Source of the DNA: Natrinema pallidum DSM 3751 | Lineage (GTDB): Archaea > Halobacteriota > Halobacteria > Halobacteriales > Natrialbaceae | Assembly: GCF_000337615.1 (NCBI RefSeq) | Contig: NZ_AOII01000038.1 | Location: forward strand, 10,569-72,947 | Reading direction: 5' to 3' | Length of the DNA stretch: 62,379 nucleotides | Part shown: piece by piece, positions 49,217 through 56,804 of the stretch | Layout: each line of letters begins with the position of its first letter | Position numbering within the stretch: position 1 is the stretch's first letter | Notes under the pieces: model-generated | The model's database searches: none | What the model was told of the DNA's origin: nothing | Seen by the model: only the letters and a program-made list of their open reading frames with translations | Position numbers and translations under genes: made by a program

Positions 49217-49813
49217 ATGAGCTATCCTCAAACTCACGTCAATCACCGCGATCCGGATCACCACGAGGCAATCCACCCTACCCGGAATATCGGCAATGCG
49301 CACGTTGTCGCCGGCGAGTTTCTCACGTCAAGGTACCACGATGCACTCCAAACCGTCCTCCGTCCGCTCGGTGAGTCTCTCGATATCCACGACCAGCACG
49401 CTCTTAATGACCTCGGGATCGTCCACACCGACGGGAGCCTCAACGAGCTCTCTCCTATTGTCCGCACTTACGTCAAGCTTGAGGACTATTGGACACGCAC
49501 ACACCGAACTGCGCTCAATGAGTTATTCGCTGACCGGCGTGCTCATATCTTGAGTTGTTGTACACGCTGTTTCCTCTCCGAATTTTCTCTCCACACTTTC
49601 GAGGTTGAGAGTGGGCGTACCGATTCCGCGCTGGATGCCACCCTCGCCCCGTTTCTCCAAAGCGGTTTCCTCTCACAGTCGGATGATGATGAGGAACCTT
49701 CCTATACCGTTGACGAGCATCACGCACTCTACCGACCGACTGAACACCTTTTTGACGCGCTCTTGGACCAAGCACCGGTCCTTTGCGAACTCCTTCCCCC
49801 ATCCGACTTCTGA
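49217..49813 (+). CDS. Protein next to the origin, function unknown
   Basis: A 198-residue protein; ATG 49217 (MSYPQTHVNHRDPDHHEAIHP) is preferred over two earlier in-frame starts. His-rich opening, then helical sequence (ALQTVLRPLGESLDIHDQHALNDLGIVHTDGSLNELSPIV) that could be a winged helix, with four cysteines (CCTRC and later). Controlled by dyad A9. Its position beside the origin suggests copy control or replication, but this is inference. Confidence 0.55.
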   Translation: MSYPQTHVNHRDPDHHEAIHPTRNIGNAHVVAGEFLTSRYHDALQTVLRPLGESLDIHDQHALNDLGIVHTDGSLNELSPIVRTYVKLEDYWTRTHRTALNELFADRRAHILSCCTRCFLSEFSLHTFEVESGRTDSALDATLAPFLQSGFLSQSDDDEEPSYTVDEHHALYRPTEHLFDALLDQAPVLCELLPPSDF

Positions 49814-49929
49814 GACCACAGCGTTGTCGAGATATCTGGACACGAAGATCCCTCGTCATCGAGCCCCTGAATTATAGGCAATCAGGAGGTGCTGAATATA
49901 GTTCGAGGTGACTTAAAATCCTCCGGAAG

Positions 49930-50958
49930 TTACTGAACCGGTGAGGTAGCCGTCGAATCGACGAGCGAGTACTCCCGATCTCTACTCGTCCCCTCGGCCT
50001 CAAGAAGGTTGTACTGAGCCATTTTCGAGAGATACGTCCGGACAGTTCGCTTTGTCCGGGGGTCATCAACCTCCTCAGTATAGCGGTCGTGAATCTCACT
50101 CGGCCCGAGTGGCCCGCGGTCGCGAACAATATTGTAGACGACCTGCTGGTGGGGCGTGAGTGAATCGATGCTCTTCTGCTTAATCTGGGCCCGGGCATCC
50201 TCGGCGGCGTCCAGGAGGATGTCGTCGGTGATGCGCTCGTGGTTCTCGCGGTCGGCCTTGCTGGCCGCTGTTCGAAGGATGCCGATAGCGAGGCGGGCGT
50301 CGCCGGCGGCTGCATCGGCGATGCGGTAGAGTTGGTCGTCGGTGATGGCGTCCTCGTCGAGCCCCCATTTCGCGCGAGCGCTCAGGATATCGTACAGCTG
50401 CTCGTCGTGGTAGTTGTCCATCCGGACGTGTTCGCTGGAGCGTAGCCGACTCACGAGCCGGTCGTCGACGCGGCTGAACAGCTCTTCTTCCTTGTTCGCG
50501 ATACAGATGATCGCGAACTGCGGGAGGCTGTGGAGGTCGTAGATGACGCTGGGATCCTCGAGTTGGTCGACCTCGTCGAGGATGACGACGGTTCGCGGGC
50601 CGTCGTGCTGCTGGAGGCGATCGACGAGTTCATCGTGCGGTGTCGACTGGCGGTGGATGTCGATAGTGGCGCCGAGGTCGTCGAGAATCTGGTAGAGCGT
50701 GCGGAACCGGGTGTAGTTGCGCCAGCAGTTGACGTAGATGGCCTCGACGTCGAGGACCTCTTCTCGAAGTCGTTCCGTGACGAACTTCGAGATGCAGGTC
50801 TTGCCAGCGCCGCTGGGTCCAGTGACGATGGCTGTGTCGGCGGGCTCTCCGTTCGTGATGGGCTCAAGAACGCTGGAGAGGTGATTGACCTCGGCGTCGC
50901 GATGCTCGACTTCCCGAGGGACGAATCCGGCCCGGAGGACGCGAGCATCGCGGATCAT
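49930..50958 (-). CDS. Second Orc1/Cdc6 family AAA+ ATPase
   Basis: A 342-residue short Orc1/Cdc6 relative: Walker A GPSGAGKT (residues 47-54), Walker B LDEVD (Asp128) and a C-terminal winged-helix region (LTPHQQVVYNIVRDRGPLGPSEIHDRYTEEVDD). It lacks the long acidic N-terminal extension of the first Orc1. Four GTTTCCGGAAAC-like dyads lie upstream (51010-51267), possible binding sites. A partial copy of this gene (52889-53043) sits in the rearranged segment downstream. Confidence 0.85.
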   Translation of the reverse strand: MIRDARVLRAGFVPREVEHRDAEVNHLSSVLEPITNGEPADTAIVTGPSGAGKTCISKFVTERLREEVLDVEAIYVNCWRNYTRFRTLYQILDDLGATIDIHRQSTPHDELVDRLQQHDGPRTVVILDEVDQLEDPSVIYDLHSLPQFAIICIANKEEELFSRVDDRLVSRLRSSEHVRMDNYHDEQLYDILSARAKWGLDEDAITDDQLYRIADAAAGDARLAIGILRTAASKADRENHERITDDILLDAAEDARAQIKQKSIDSLTPHQQVVYNIVRDRGPLGPSEIHDRYTEEVDDPRTKRTVRTYLSKMAQYNLLEAEGTSRDREYSLVDSTATSPVQ

Positions 50959-51009
50959 CTGTCTCTGACAGACTGATTTCGGGTCAGGTTACAAAAGCCT
51001 GACCGGGTT

Positions 51010-51267
51010 GTTTCCGGAAACTGCATGCTCCCGATTTTGTAATTGGATTTCTCGCGTTGTTTATGCCTCTTTTCCCCAATCACGGAGAGATGCTTCCGGA
51101 AATTCTCTGAAAATTCGAGATTTCCTGAATCGGTGAGTGAGTACCCCGGGACTTGTTTCGTATTTGACTGTTCGTGTTTCTGGAAACGTCCTCGGAAACC
51201 CTGTACCGGGGTGGTAGATCCAGCCACGGGGTGCCCTTGACACCTATATTGTTGAAACTCGGAAACG
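51010..51267. promoter_or_regulatory. GTTTCCGGAAAC-type dyads upstream of the second Orc1/Cdc6
   Basis: A perfect 12-bp palindrome at 51010-51021, a near copy at 51176-51187 with one central mismatch, a CTTCCGGAAA copy at 51092-51103, and half copies at 51191-51199 and 51254-51267. Nothing else is recognised in the gap 50959-51345. They may be autoregulatory or origin sites of the second initiator. Confidence 0.6.
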
Positions 51268-51345
51268 ACCCGGATTCACACTTCAGGGCGGCACACATAG
51301 TGGGGGTACTGGCGCCGTGATATTCCAAGTGTTGTCCTTCCTACC

Positions 51346-52791
51346 ATGATCGATTTCGAGGAGCAGATCTCGTCGATACTCGCAGCCGATACTAACGACC
51401 TCTATGAGCGTGATCCTGAGACGTTTTTTGCAGCCCATATTGGCTTCTGTCCGCGCCAGCTATACGTCAACAAGCTCGGGCTCTCGAAATCCAAAACGTA
51501 CTGGGGCAAGTATCGTGCGTCGCGTCTGATCCAGAACTACTTCGAGCAGCAGATCAGCGATCGCAATCCGACGCTGGAGACCGAAGTGAGCTTGAATATT
51601 GACGAGGGCCCTGTCCGATTTCTCGGTCGGTGTACCCTGTATGATCCCGCCGACGAAATTGCGTACGTGCTGAAGGTACGGAACGGCTGGTACAAATTCT
51701 CACCACCGATCGACCGCCATCTCGACCAGCTTCACATCTATATGCAGGGATTAGGAGTTGAGCAAGGAAAACTCGTGTACGTTTCAAAAAACGACCTCAG
51801 CGATATTCGGGAATGGCCGTGTCCAGACGCTGACTCGTCTGCCATCCAGTTCGACGAATCACGATATGAGCAGTTAGTCACGAAGGCAAAGCGGATTCGC
51901 AACCAGATCTGGACGCACGGCATCGCGACAAGTGAGGCCGAAATTCCACTTGAGAAATGCGGCTGCTACTTTTGCCAAGAGGAATCGTTGGCTTTCCCGG
52001 ATGCAGTGCATCCAATGTCGGACGGGTCTGGTGAGCCAGCTCTCGATACGTCTGAAAATAGGGGTTGCATGGCAGAGGAGACTGTCGAGACCGGCGTGAC
52101 TGATTCGACTGACCAGACCTCTTCTACTGAAGCGGAAACCAGGGATCTGCTTGATGAGCCTGATTCGAACGATACACGTATTTTGGATGTGGATAGTTAT
52201 CATATCCCTGTGGAATTGCGTGACTTGGATATTTGGGTTGTCTGGGATGGTCGGTCGAAAGTCGCTCTCGCGCCCTGGCAGGCGGACACAATGTATCCGT
52301 GTGAATGGGCCGCTTCAAAGGACGTGAATCCACGTCGAGGCTTTCAAAAAGCGAAGATGGTAGCGGATCTTCCGCTTCGTGAGATTCATCGTGCGTGGCC
52401 GTTCCCCGATGGTGAGGATCTTCCCGAGGCTGTGCATCCAGCGGTTCTGCTCCCACATGATCCACCAGATCCTCCGCTCTCGTTCGTGGATTTCGATGAT
52501 GTTCGGGATCCAGAGACGGGTGAGGTATCAGACGAGGTAGCAACTCTCGTTGATGCGCTTGATGGATACACAGAGGTAAGTCAGAGCGGGACAGGGCTCC
52601 ACGTGTATGTGCGCGGTCGTCTTCCGGAGGGGGTCGGGGCCTTTGCGACGGCCCTTTCCCAGCGCGGCGCCTTGGAAATCTACGATCACGCGCGATTCAC
52701 TGGTGGGACATGGCGACATGTCGCCGGGACTCCACTCGATAGCGTTCCTGAGGCGACGGATGTCCTCGCTGCAATCGTTTCCCGGTACTAG
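51346..52791 (+). CDS. Cas4-like nuclease domain fused to primase-polymerase-like domain
   Basis: A 481-residue protein. Residues about 1-215 resemble Cas4/RecB-type exonucleases: an early Cys in GFCPRQLYVNKL, and a C-terminal CGCYFC pair that would complete an iron-sulfur cluster. However the nuclease motif GRCTLYD...YVLKVR lacks the usual Asp and Glu (D to T, E to L), so catalysis is doubtful. Residues about 290-480 resemble the primase-polymerase-like domain of the gene at 20236 (WVVWDGRSK, DFDDVRDPETGE, YTEVSQSGTGLHVYVRG, GALEIYDHARFTGG). It is convergent with the parAB-like genes. Confidence 0.65.
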   Translation: MIDFEEQISSILAADTNDLYERDPETFFAAHIGFCPRQLYVNKLGLSKSKTYWGKYRASRLIQNYFEQQISDRNPTLETEVSLNIDEGPVRFLGRCTLYDPADEIAYVLKVRNGWYKFSPPIDRHLDQLHIYMQGLGVEQGKLVYVSKNDLSDIREWPCPDADSSAIQFDESRYEQLVTKAKRIRNQIWTHGIATSEAEIPLEKCGCYFCQEESLAFPDAVHPMSDGSGEPALDTSENRGCMAEETVETGVTDSTDQTSSTEAETRDLLDEPDSNDTRILDVDSYHIPVELRDLDIWVVWDGRSKVALAPWQADTMYPCEWAASKDVNPRRGFQKAKMVADLPLREIHRAWPFPDGEDLPEAVHPAVLLPHDPPDPPLSFVDFDDVRDPETGEVSDEVATLVDALDGYTEVSQSGTGLHVYVRGRLPEGVGAFATALSQRGALEIYDHARFTGGTWRHVAGTPLDSVPEATDVLAAIVSRY

Positions 52792-53043
52792 TCCCGATAT
52801 TGTTTTGCCAATTCGCGGATTTTCTCTTTTTTCTTCCTGATGTTCACCGAATGCCACCTCGAAAATTCTTCTATAGAAATGTTTGTTCGAGCCCCCACTT
52901 AGCTCGGCTACTCAGGATGTTGTACAACTGCTCGTCGTGGTACTTATCCATCCGGACGTGTTCGCTGGAGCGCAGTCGGCTCACGAGGCGGTCGTCGACG
53001 CGGCCGAACAGCTCCTCTTCCTTGTTCGCGATGCAGATAATCG
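52792..53043 (-). pseudogene. Fragments of the partition-partner gene and of the second orc gene
   Basis: 52792-52888 is about 85% like the 3' end of the gene at 54490-54930 (the FGEHQEE coding segment). Directly after it, 52889-53043 copies part of the second orc gene (about 50365-50520, encoding IANKEEELFGRVDDRLVSRLRSSEHVRM). Neither is complete. They mark an old rearrangement and are reported for their structure only. Confidence 0.7.
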
Positions 53044-53134
53044 ATACGCCGCCGACAGGCGACGGCTGAGCCGAATACTCCACTTTCACTCCGGTAGGCT
53101 GTTACTTATCAATCTCGCATACAATAGGCTATCT

Positions 53135-54388
53135 GTGGCGAATCAGGTCACTCGAACCTATGTTGCGTCCATTCACAACCACCAACAGGTGTGTGAGGAC
53201 CTCGATTCGCTCGGGTTTGCGGCCTCAAAACTTTGGAACGTCGCTCGGTGGACCTGCGACCGTATCTGGGACGAAACCGGCACGATACCAGACCACGGTG
53301 CTCTCAAAGCGTACCTCAAGAACAACGAACACTACGCGGATTTGAACGCACAATCCAGTCAGGCAATTCTCGAAGAATTGGCTGAAGCGTTCGACTCGTG
53401 GTACACACTCCGTGGGAACGGTGACAAGAAGGCGAACCCGCCCGGCTACCGCAAGCACGGTGATGACCACCCACGCTCGACGGTCACGTTCAAAGAGGAT
53501 GGGTTCAAGCACGACCCCGACCACGATCGGATTCGACTCTCGAAGGGGCGGAATCTGAAAGATGGGCGTCAAGACTTTATTCTCTGTGAGTACGCTGTTG
53601 ACCCGGATGTGACCGTCCAGAACGTCCAGCAGGTCAGAGCTGTCTGGACCGGCACCGACTGGGAGTTGCATATCGTGTGTAACGTCGAACGAGACGACCC
53701 GGACCCACCCGGCGACCGAGTGGCCGGTATCGACCTCGGTATCTGCAACTTCGCCGCCGTTGCGGTTGGCGACGACGCTTTGCTGTATCCCGGTGGCGCA
53801 CTCAAAGAGGATGATTACTACTTCCAGAAACAGCGGGCGAAGTGCGACGATAGTTCCTCCCGCAAAGCACAACGGCTGGACCGCAAGCGTGGCGAGCGCC
53901 GGACACACTTTTTCCACGCTGTCTCGAAGGACATAGTAGCCGAGTGCGCCGCCCGAAACGTCGGAACGATTGTCGTGGGCGATCTGACTGGTATCCGCGA
54001 GAACACAGACTGGGGTGACCACGGCAACCTCGATCTCCATGGGTGGGCGTTCGACAATTTTACGCAGATGCTGGAATACAAAGCGGCCGAATACGGCATC
54101 AGTGTTGAGCGCGTGGACGAACGTGGTACCTCCAAGTCCTGTGGTTCGTGCGGGACCATCGACGACAGCCAGCGTGTTGAACGTGGTCTGTACGTGTGTG
54201 ACGAGTGTGGGCTGGTCGCTAATGCCGATGTGAACGGGGCCGAGAACATCCGACAGAAGGTACTCCCGAGTCTCGCCTGCGACGGGGGAGATAGGGATAA
54301 CGGCTGGATGGCACAGCCAGCGGTGCGCCTGTTCGACACATCGACGGGGAGGATAGCCCCACAAGAACAGGTGACCTGCGAACCATAA
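53135..54388 (+). CDS. tnpB: TnpB-family protein with altered RuvC glutamate
   Basis: A 417-residue TnpB from GTG 53135; the open frame before it runs antisense to the orc fragment. RuvC Asp200 is in GIDLGICN, and the last Asp in NADVNGAENI. The middle motif reads VGDLTGIREN, so the usual Glu (E-D-L) is Gly282. Zinc-finger cysteines are CGSCG and CDECG. This GDL form is a recurring haloarchaeal subgroup; some TnpBs have a relocated catalytic Glu, so it is either rearranged or nuclease-dead. Flanks carry short foldbacks but no obvious copy of the ends of the other two TnpB elements. Confidence 0.8.
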   Translation: MANQVTRTYVASIHNHQQVCEDLDSLGFAASKLWNVARWTCDRIWDETGTIPDHGALKAYLKNNEHYADLNAQSSQAILEELAEAFDSWYTLRGNGDKKANPPGYRKHGDDHPRSTVTFKEDGFKHDPDHDRIRLSKGRNLKDGRQDFILCEYAVDPDVTVQNVQQVRAVWTGTDWELHIVCNVERDDPDPPGDRVAGIDLGICNFAAVAVGDDALLYPGGALKEDDYYFQKQRAKCDDSSSRKAQRLDRKRGERRTHFFHAVSKDIVAECAARNVGTIVVGDLTGIRENTDWGDHGNLDLHGWAFDNFTQMLEYKAAEYGISVERVDERGTSKSCGSCGTIDDSQRVERGLYVCDECGLVANADVNGAENIRQKVLPSLACDGGDRDNGWMAQPAVRLFDTSTGRIAPQEQVTCEP

Positions 54389-54439
54389 TCTCCCAACGCT
54401 CGGGAAACCGCGCGGAGAACGGCGCGGAGGATGTCATAC

Positions 54440-54489
54440 GGAGGTGAGTCAAATCAGACCACGTGTACGTGCGTGGCCGTCTCCCAGTA
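54440..54489 (+). pseudogene. Short fragment of the Cas4-like/primase gene 3' end
   Basis: GGTGAGTCA...CACGTGTACGTGCG resembles 52570-52620 inside the Cas4-like fusion gene, and ends in CCAGTACTAG like its stop region. It lies directly before the partition-partner gene. Together with the fragments at 52792-53043, it shows that the pair of convergent genes once existed twice. Confidence 0.55.
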
Positions 54490-54930
54490 CTAGCCCTGGT
54501 CTTGCTTTGCCAATTCACGAATCCTCTCTTTCGTCTCTTCCTGATGTTCACCGAATGCCACATCGAAAATCCCTCTATAGAAATGTTTGTTCTTCTCGAG
54601 AGTGATGTCTTCACGCTTCAATTGCTTTTTTAGCCGAGTGAATGTCACCTCAATGTCCTCACTCTGCTCCGGTTCAACGTATATAGTGGCGGAATCCCAG
54701 TCTTCACGGATATTCAGAGGTTCGCCGTCTGATTCCTCAATCGACGATTCAGTCTCCGCTGTAGGGGTCTCTCTCTGCTGACGTGATTGGTCTTCGGTTG
54801 CTGTTGTCGGATCACCGTCTCGGCTTTCTCCGTCCGGTGTGGTCTCTGTCGGCTTGTCGTCGGCCGTGGCTTCCTCGTCGTCTGCTTCCTCTGACGGATC
54901 CTCAAATCGCTCGTCCATTCCTCGGGGCAT
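54490..54930 (-). CDS. Partition partner of ParA, small acidic protein
   Basis: A 146-residue protein, 2 bases downstream of parA. Residues 1-75 are acidic and disordered; 85-146 contain a strand-helix pattern (ATIYVEPEQSEDIEVTFTRLKKQLKREDITLEKNKHFYRGIFDVAFGEHQEE) that could be a ribbon-helix-helix-like or helical DNA-binding unit. By position it should be the centromere-binding ParB analogue. There is no ParB family motif, so it is a type of small partner known from plasmid partition systems only by genomic context. Confidence 0.6.
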   Translation of the reverse strand: MPRGMDERFEDPSEEADDEEATADDKPTETTPDGESRDGDPTTATEDQSRQQRETPTAETESSIEESDGEPLNIREDWDSATIYVEPEQSEDIEVTFTRLKKQLKREDITLEKNKHFYRGIFDVAFGEHQEETKERIRELAKQDQG

Positions 54931-54932
54931 CC

Positions 54933-55844
54933 TTACACCTCCACCTGCGTTTTGTCGAACGCTCGTTCCATTGTCTCAGCAACCTCCAGGAAGAGGTCGC
55001 GCTCGACTTGTTGGTCGTTTGCGTCCTCCCATTCGAAAATATCGCAGCCGTTGTCCCACGCGCGCTGTATCGCTACCCGCATTGGAAGCTTGAAGATCGG
55101 CGCTAGTGACGCATATGACTCGTCAAATGCCTCCAGAAACTTCTGTGACTGACCATCATCTCTATACATATTTGCCAACAGTCCAACGATTGCAATCTCG
55201 ATCTGTTGATTATCCTCGATGGATTCCAGCTGGTCCCAGAGATCGTCTAGGGCATCTCGTGATGTGGCTTGGGTTTGTGCGGCCAGGAACACGTTCTGCG
55301 CCGCGATAAAGGCTGCATCCGTCAGCACCGAGAGATCAGGTGGGCAGTCGATCAAGATAAAATCGTAGTCGTAACCGTCGTCCACTAACTCTTCGAGGGC
55401 AACTTTCAACGAGAGACGAGCGCCTGCGTCGTCCATCCAATCCCGGGCAAGCCCCATGTCCTTGTGGCTCGGCACGAGATCGAAATTTAGGTGTTCGTAC
55501 TCGTCGCTGTGGATCATAATTTCTGAAAGCGTCGTGTCGTCCGTGCGCGGATTGTCGACGAGGACGTCAAGAAGATTTGCGTCATCGGTAGCGAGCGTAT
55601 TTGGAAGGTCGTTCTTCGGGCTTGAGGGGTCGTTGTCGTCGCCCGGGCCGAGACCCAGGCCTTTCGTCATATCGGCCTGTGGATCCATATCGATCGCGAG
55701 GACATCGTGATTTCGCGAGACCAGTGCCGCTGCACTGTTTATCGTCGCCGTTGTCTTCCCAGTCCCGCCCTTCTGATTGCCGAAGGCGATCGTGGGAATA
55801 CCGGTCGATGGTGTGACGCCCCAGCCACGAGGTGACTCGGTCAT
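54933..55844 (-). CDS. parA: ParA-family partition ATPase
   Basis: A 303-residue protein with the deviant Walker A motif KGGTGKTT (residues 25-32), an IDMDPQAD motif and the later DYDFILIDCPPDLSVLT motif typical of ParA. ParA moves replicon copies along the nucleoid with a DNA-bound partner. The centromere-like repeats begin about 10 bases upstream of its start, and a minus-strand TTTATGA box at about 55872 can drive it. With the origin and orc1/cdc6 this makes a complete replicon core. Confidence 0.9.
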   Translation of the reverse strand: MTESPRGWGVTPSTGIPTIAFGNQKGGTGKTTATINSAAALVSRNHDVLAIDMDPQADMTKGLGLGPGDDNDPSSPKNDLPNTLATDDANLLDVLVDNPRTDDTTLSEIMIHSDEYEHLNFDLVPSHKDMGLARDWMDDAGARLSLKVALEELVDDGYDYDFILIDCPPDLSVLTDAAFIAAQNVFLAAQTQATSRDALDDLWDQLESIEDNQQIEIAIVGLLANMYRDDGQSQKFLEAFDESYASLAPIFKLPMRVAIQRAWDNGCDIFEWEDANDQQVERDLFLEVAETMERAFDKTQVEV

Positions 55845-55849
55845 GGTAC

Positions 55850-56260
55850 GATCATTGATTCAATGACTCATAAATCCACGTCAGACATCTAATCCCGCTC
55901 TGAAAATTCTAAAGTTCCGTATTCCGTGGTATAAGCCGCTAACAGGCGGTTTTGGTGTTGTATTTGGTGGGAATTAAAGAATCACTGATTCATTGATTCA
56001 ATACATCCTGGAATCCCCGCTTTGCTGGTTCCTCGTGGAATGGTGGTTGCTACTGCCCGTTACTGAATTAGTCACTCTGTGCTTCTCGGAGTAGGTAATT
56101 CATTGAATCACTATCTCTTGGATTCACTGATTCATTGATTCACTGGCTCCATGATTCGCCACATCCTATTGGATTCCAAGAATCAAGTACTCCTTAACTC
56201 CCTGATTTATGGCTTCACTGAATCACAGATTCTGTGAATCAGTGAATCAATGTCCGGGCC
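55850..56260. repeat. Centromere-like GATTCA repeats upstream of parA
   Basis: At least twelve copies of TGATTC or TGAATC fill the gap, in three clusters: 55853-55875, 55975-56000 and 56095-56240. Many are TGATTCA-N-TGATTCA type with a 7-8 base period, e.g. 56125-56150. AT-rich, no gene. Position directly upstream of parA and iteration match a partition site (parS/parC). 56261-56330 has nothing recognised. Confidence 0.75.
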
Positions 56261-56330
56261 ATCTCGAGCATTTACTGGGGTAATGGATGAAACTAATCGA
56301 AGGTGTCACTGACGGTTGAGGGTCTCGATA

Positions 56331-56804
56331 TTACGTGATCTCTGCAATCAGCTCAAAGCCGTCTTTGAACGTGATTTGCCCGTCGAACCCATGAGCTTCG
56401 ATTGCAGTGACGACGCCGTTCCCTGCATCGTCATCCGTCGTGAGGACACAGATAGACGCAGCCTTCTCGCTTTCTAAGAGGTGGGCTGCGACGCCACCAA
56501 GTGCGGCATCCGCTTTCTCGATGTTGTCCTCGGAGCGATTCGACTCCCGTGCAATGAAGCCACGCACTCCGTCCATAACGCTAGATACCGTCGGATTCGT
56601 GTAATCTAATTCATCAGCGACGGTCACCCATCCAGTCTCAATCGCACTGTTAATCGGTGTCTGGCCGGCCGTACTGCGGTCTGGCGCACCGCCAAGTTCC
56701 TCATACACCCGCTGCGGAATCACAAACGTAATCTCGTTCCGCTGGGCGAACCGTTTCAGCGCTGTATACTTGTTCCGCTGTTGGCGGCCACAGGCAATGA
56801 AAAC
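56331..56804 (-). pseudogene. PIN-domain toxin, C-terminal part, split by TnpB element
   Basis: In frame up to about 56804 the sequence reads VFIACGRQQRNKYTALKRFAQRNEI, then IPQRVYEELGG, with NIEKADAALGGVAAHLL and TTDDDAGNG motifs of a PIN domain near the end. The N-terminal part lies on the other side of the third TnpB element (58281-58337). Joined, WIADSA followed by VFIACG reconstitutes the beginning of a PIN domain with its first Asp. The intact gene would encode about 177 residues. Confidence 0.75.

Noticed and set aside
52883-53134. N-terminal extension of TnpB 2
   Set aside because: It is antisense to the orc fragment and not similar to TnpB N-termini. The GTG at 53135 fits the family start.
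55850-56260. A CRISPR array in the GATTCA repeats
   Set aside because: Repeats are only 6-7 bp with irregular spacing, and there are no spacers of uniform length and no cas genes.
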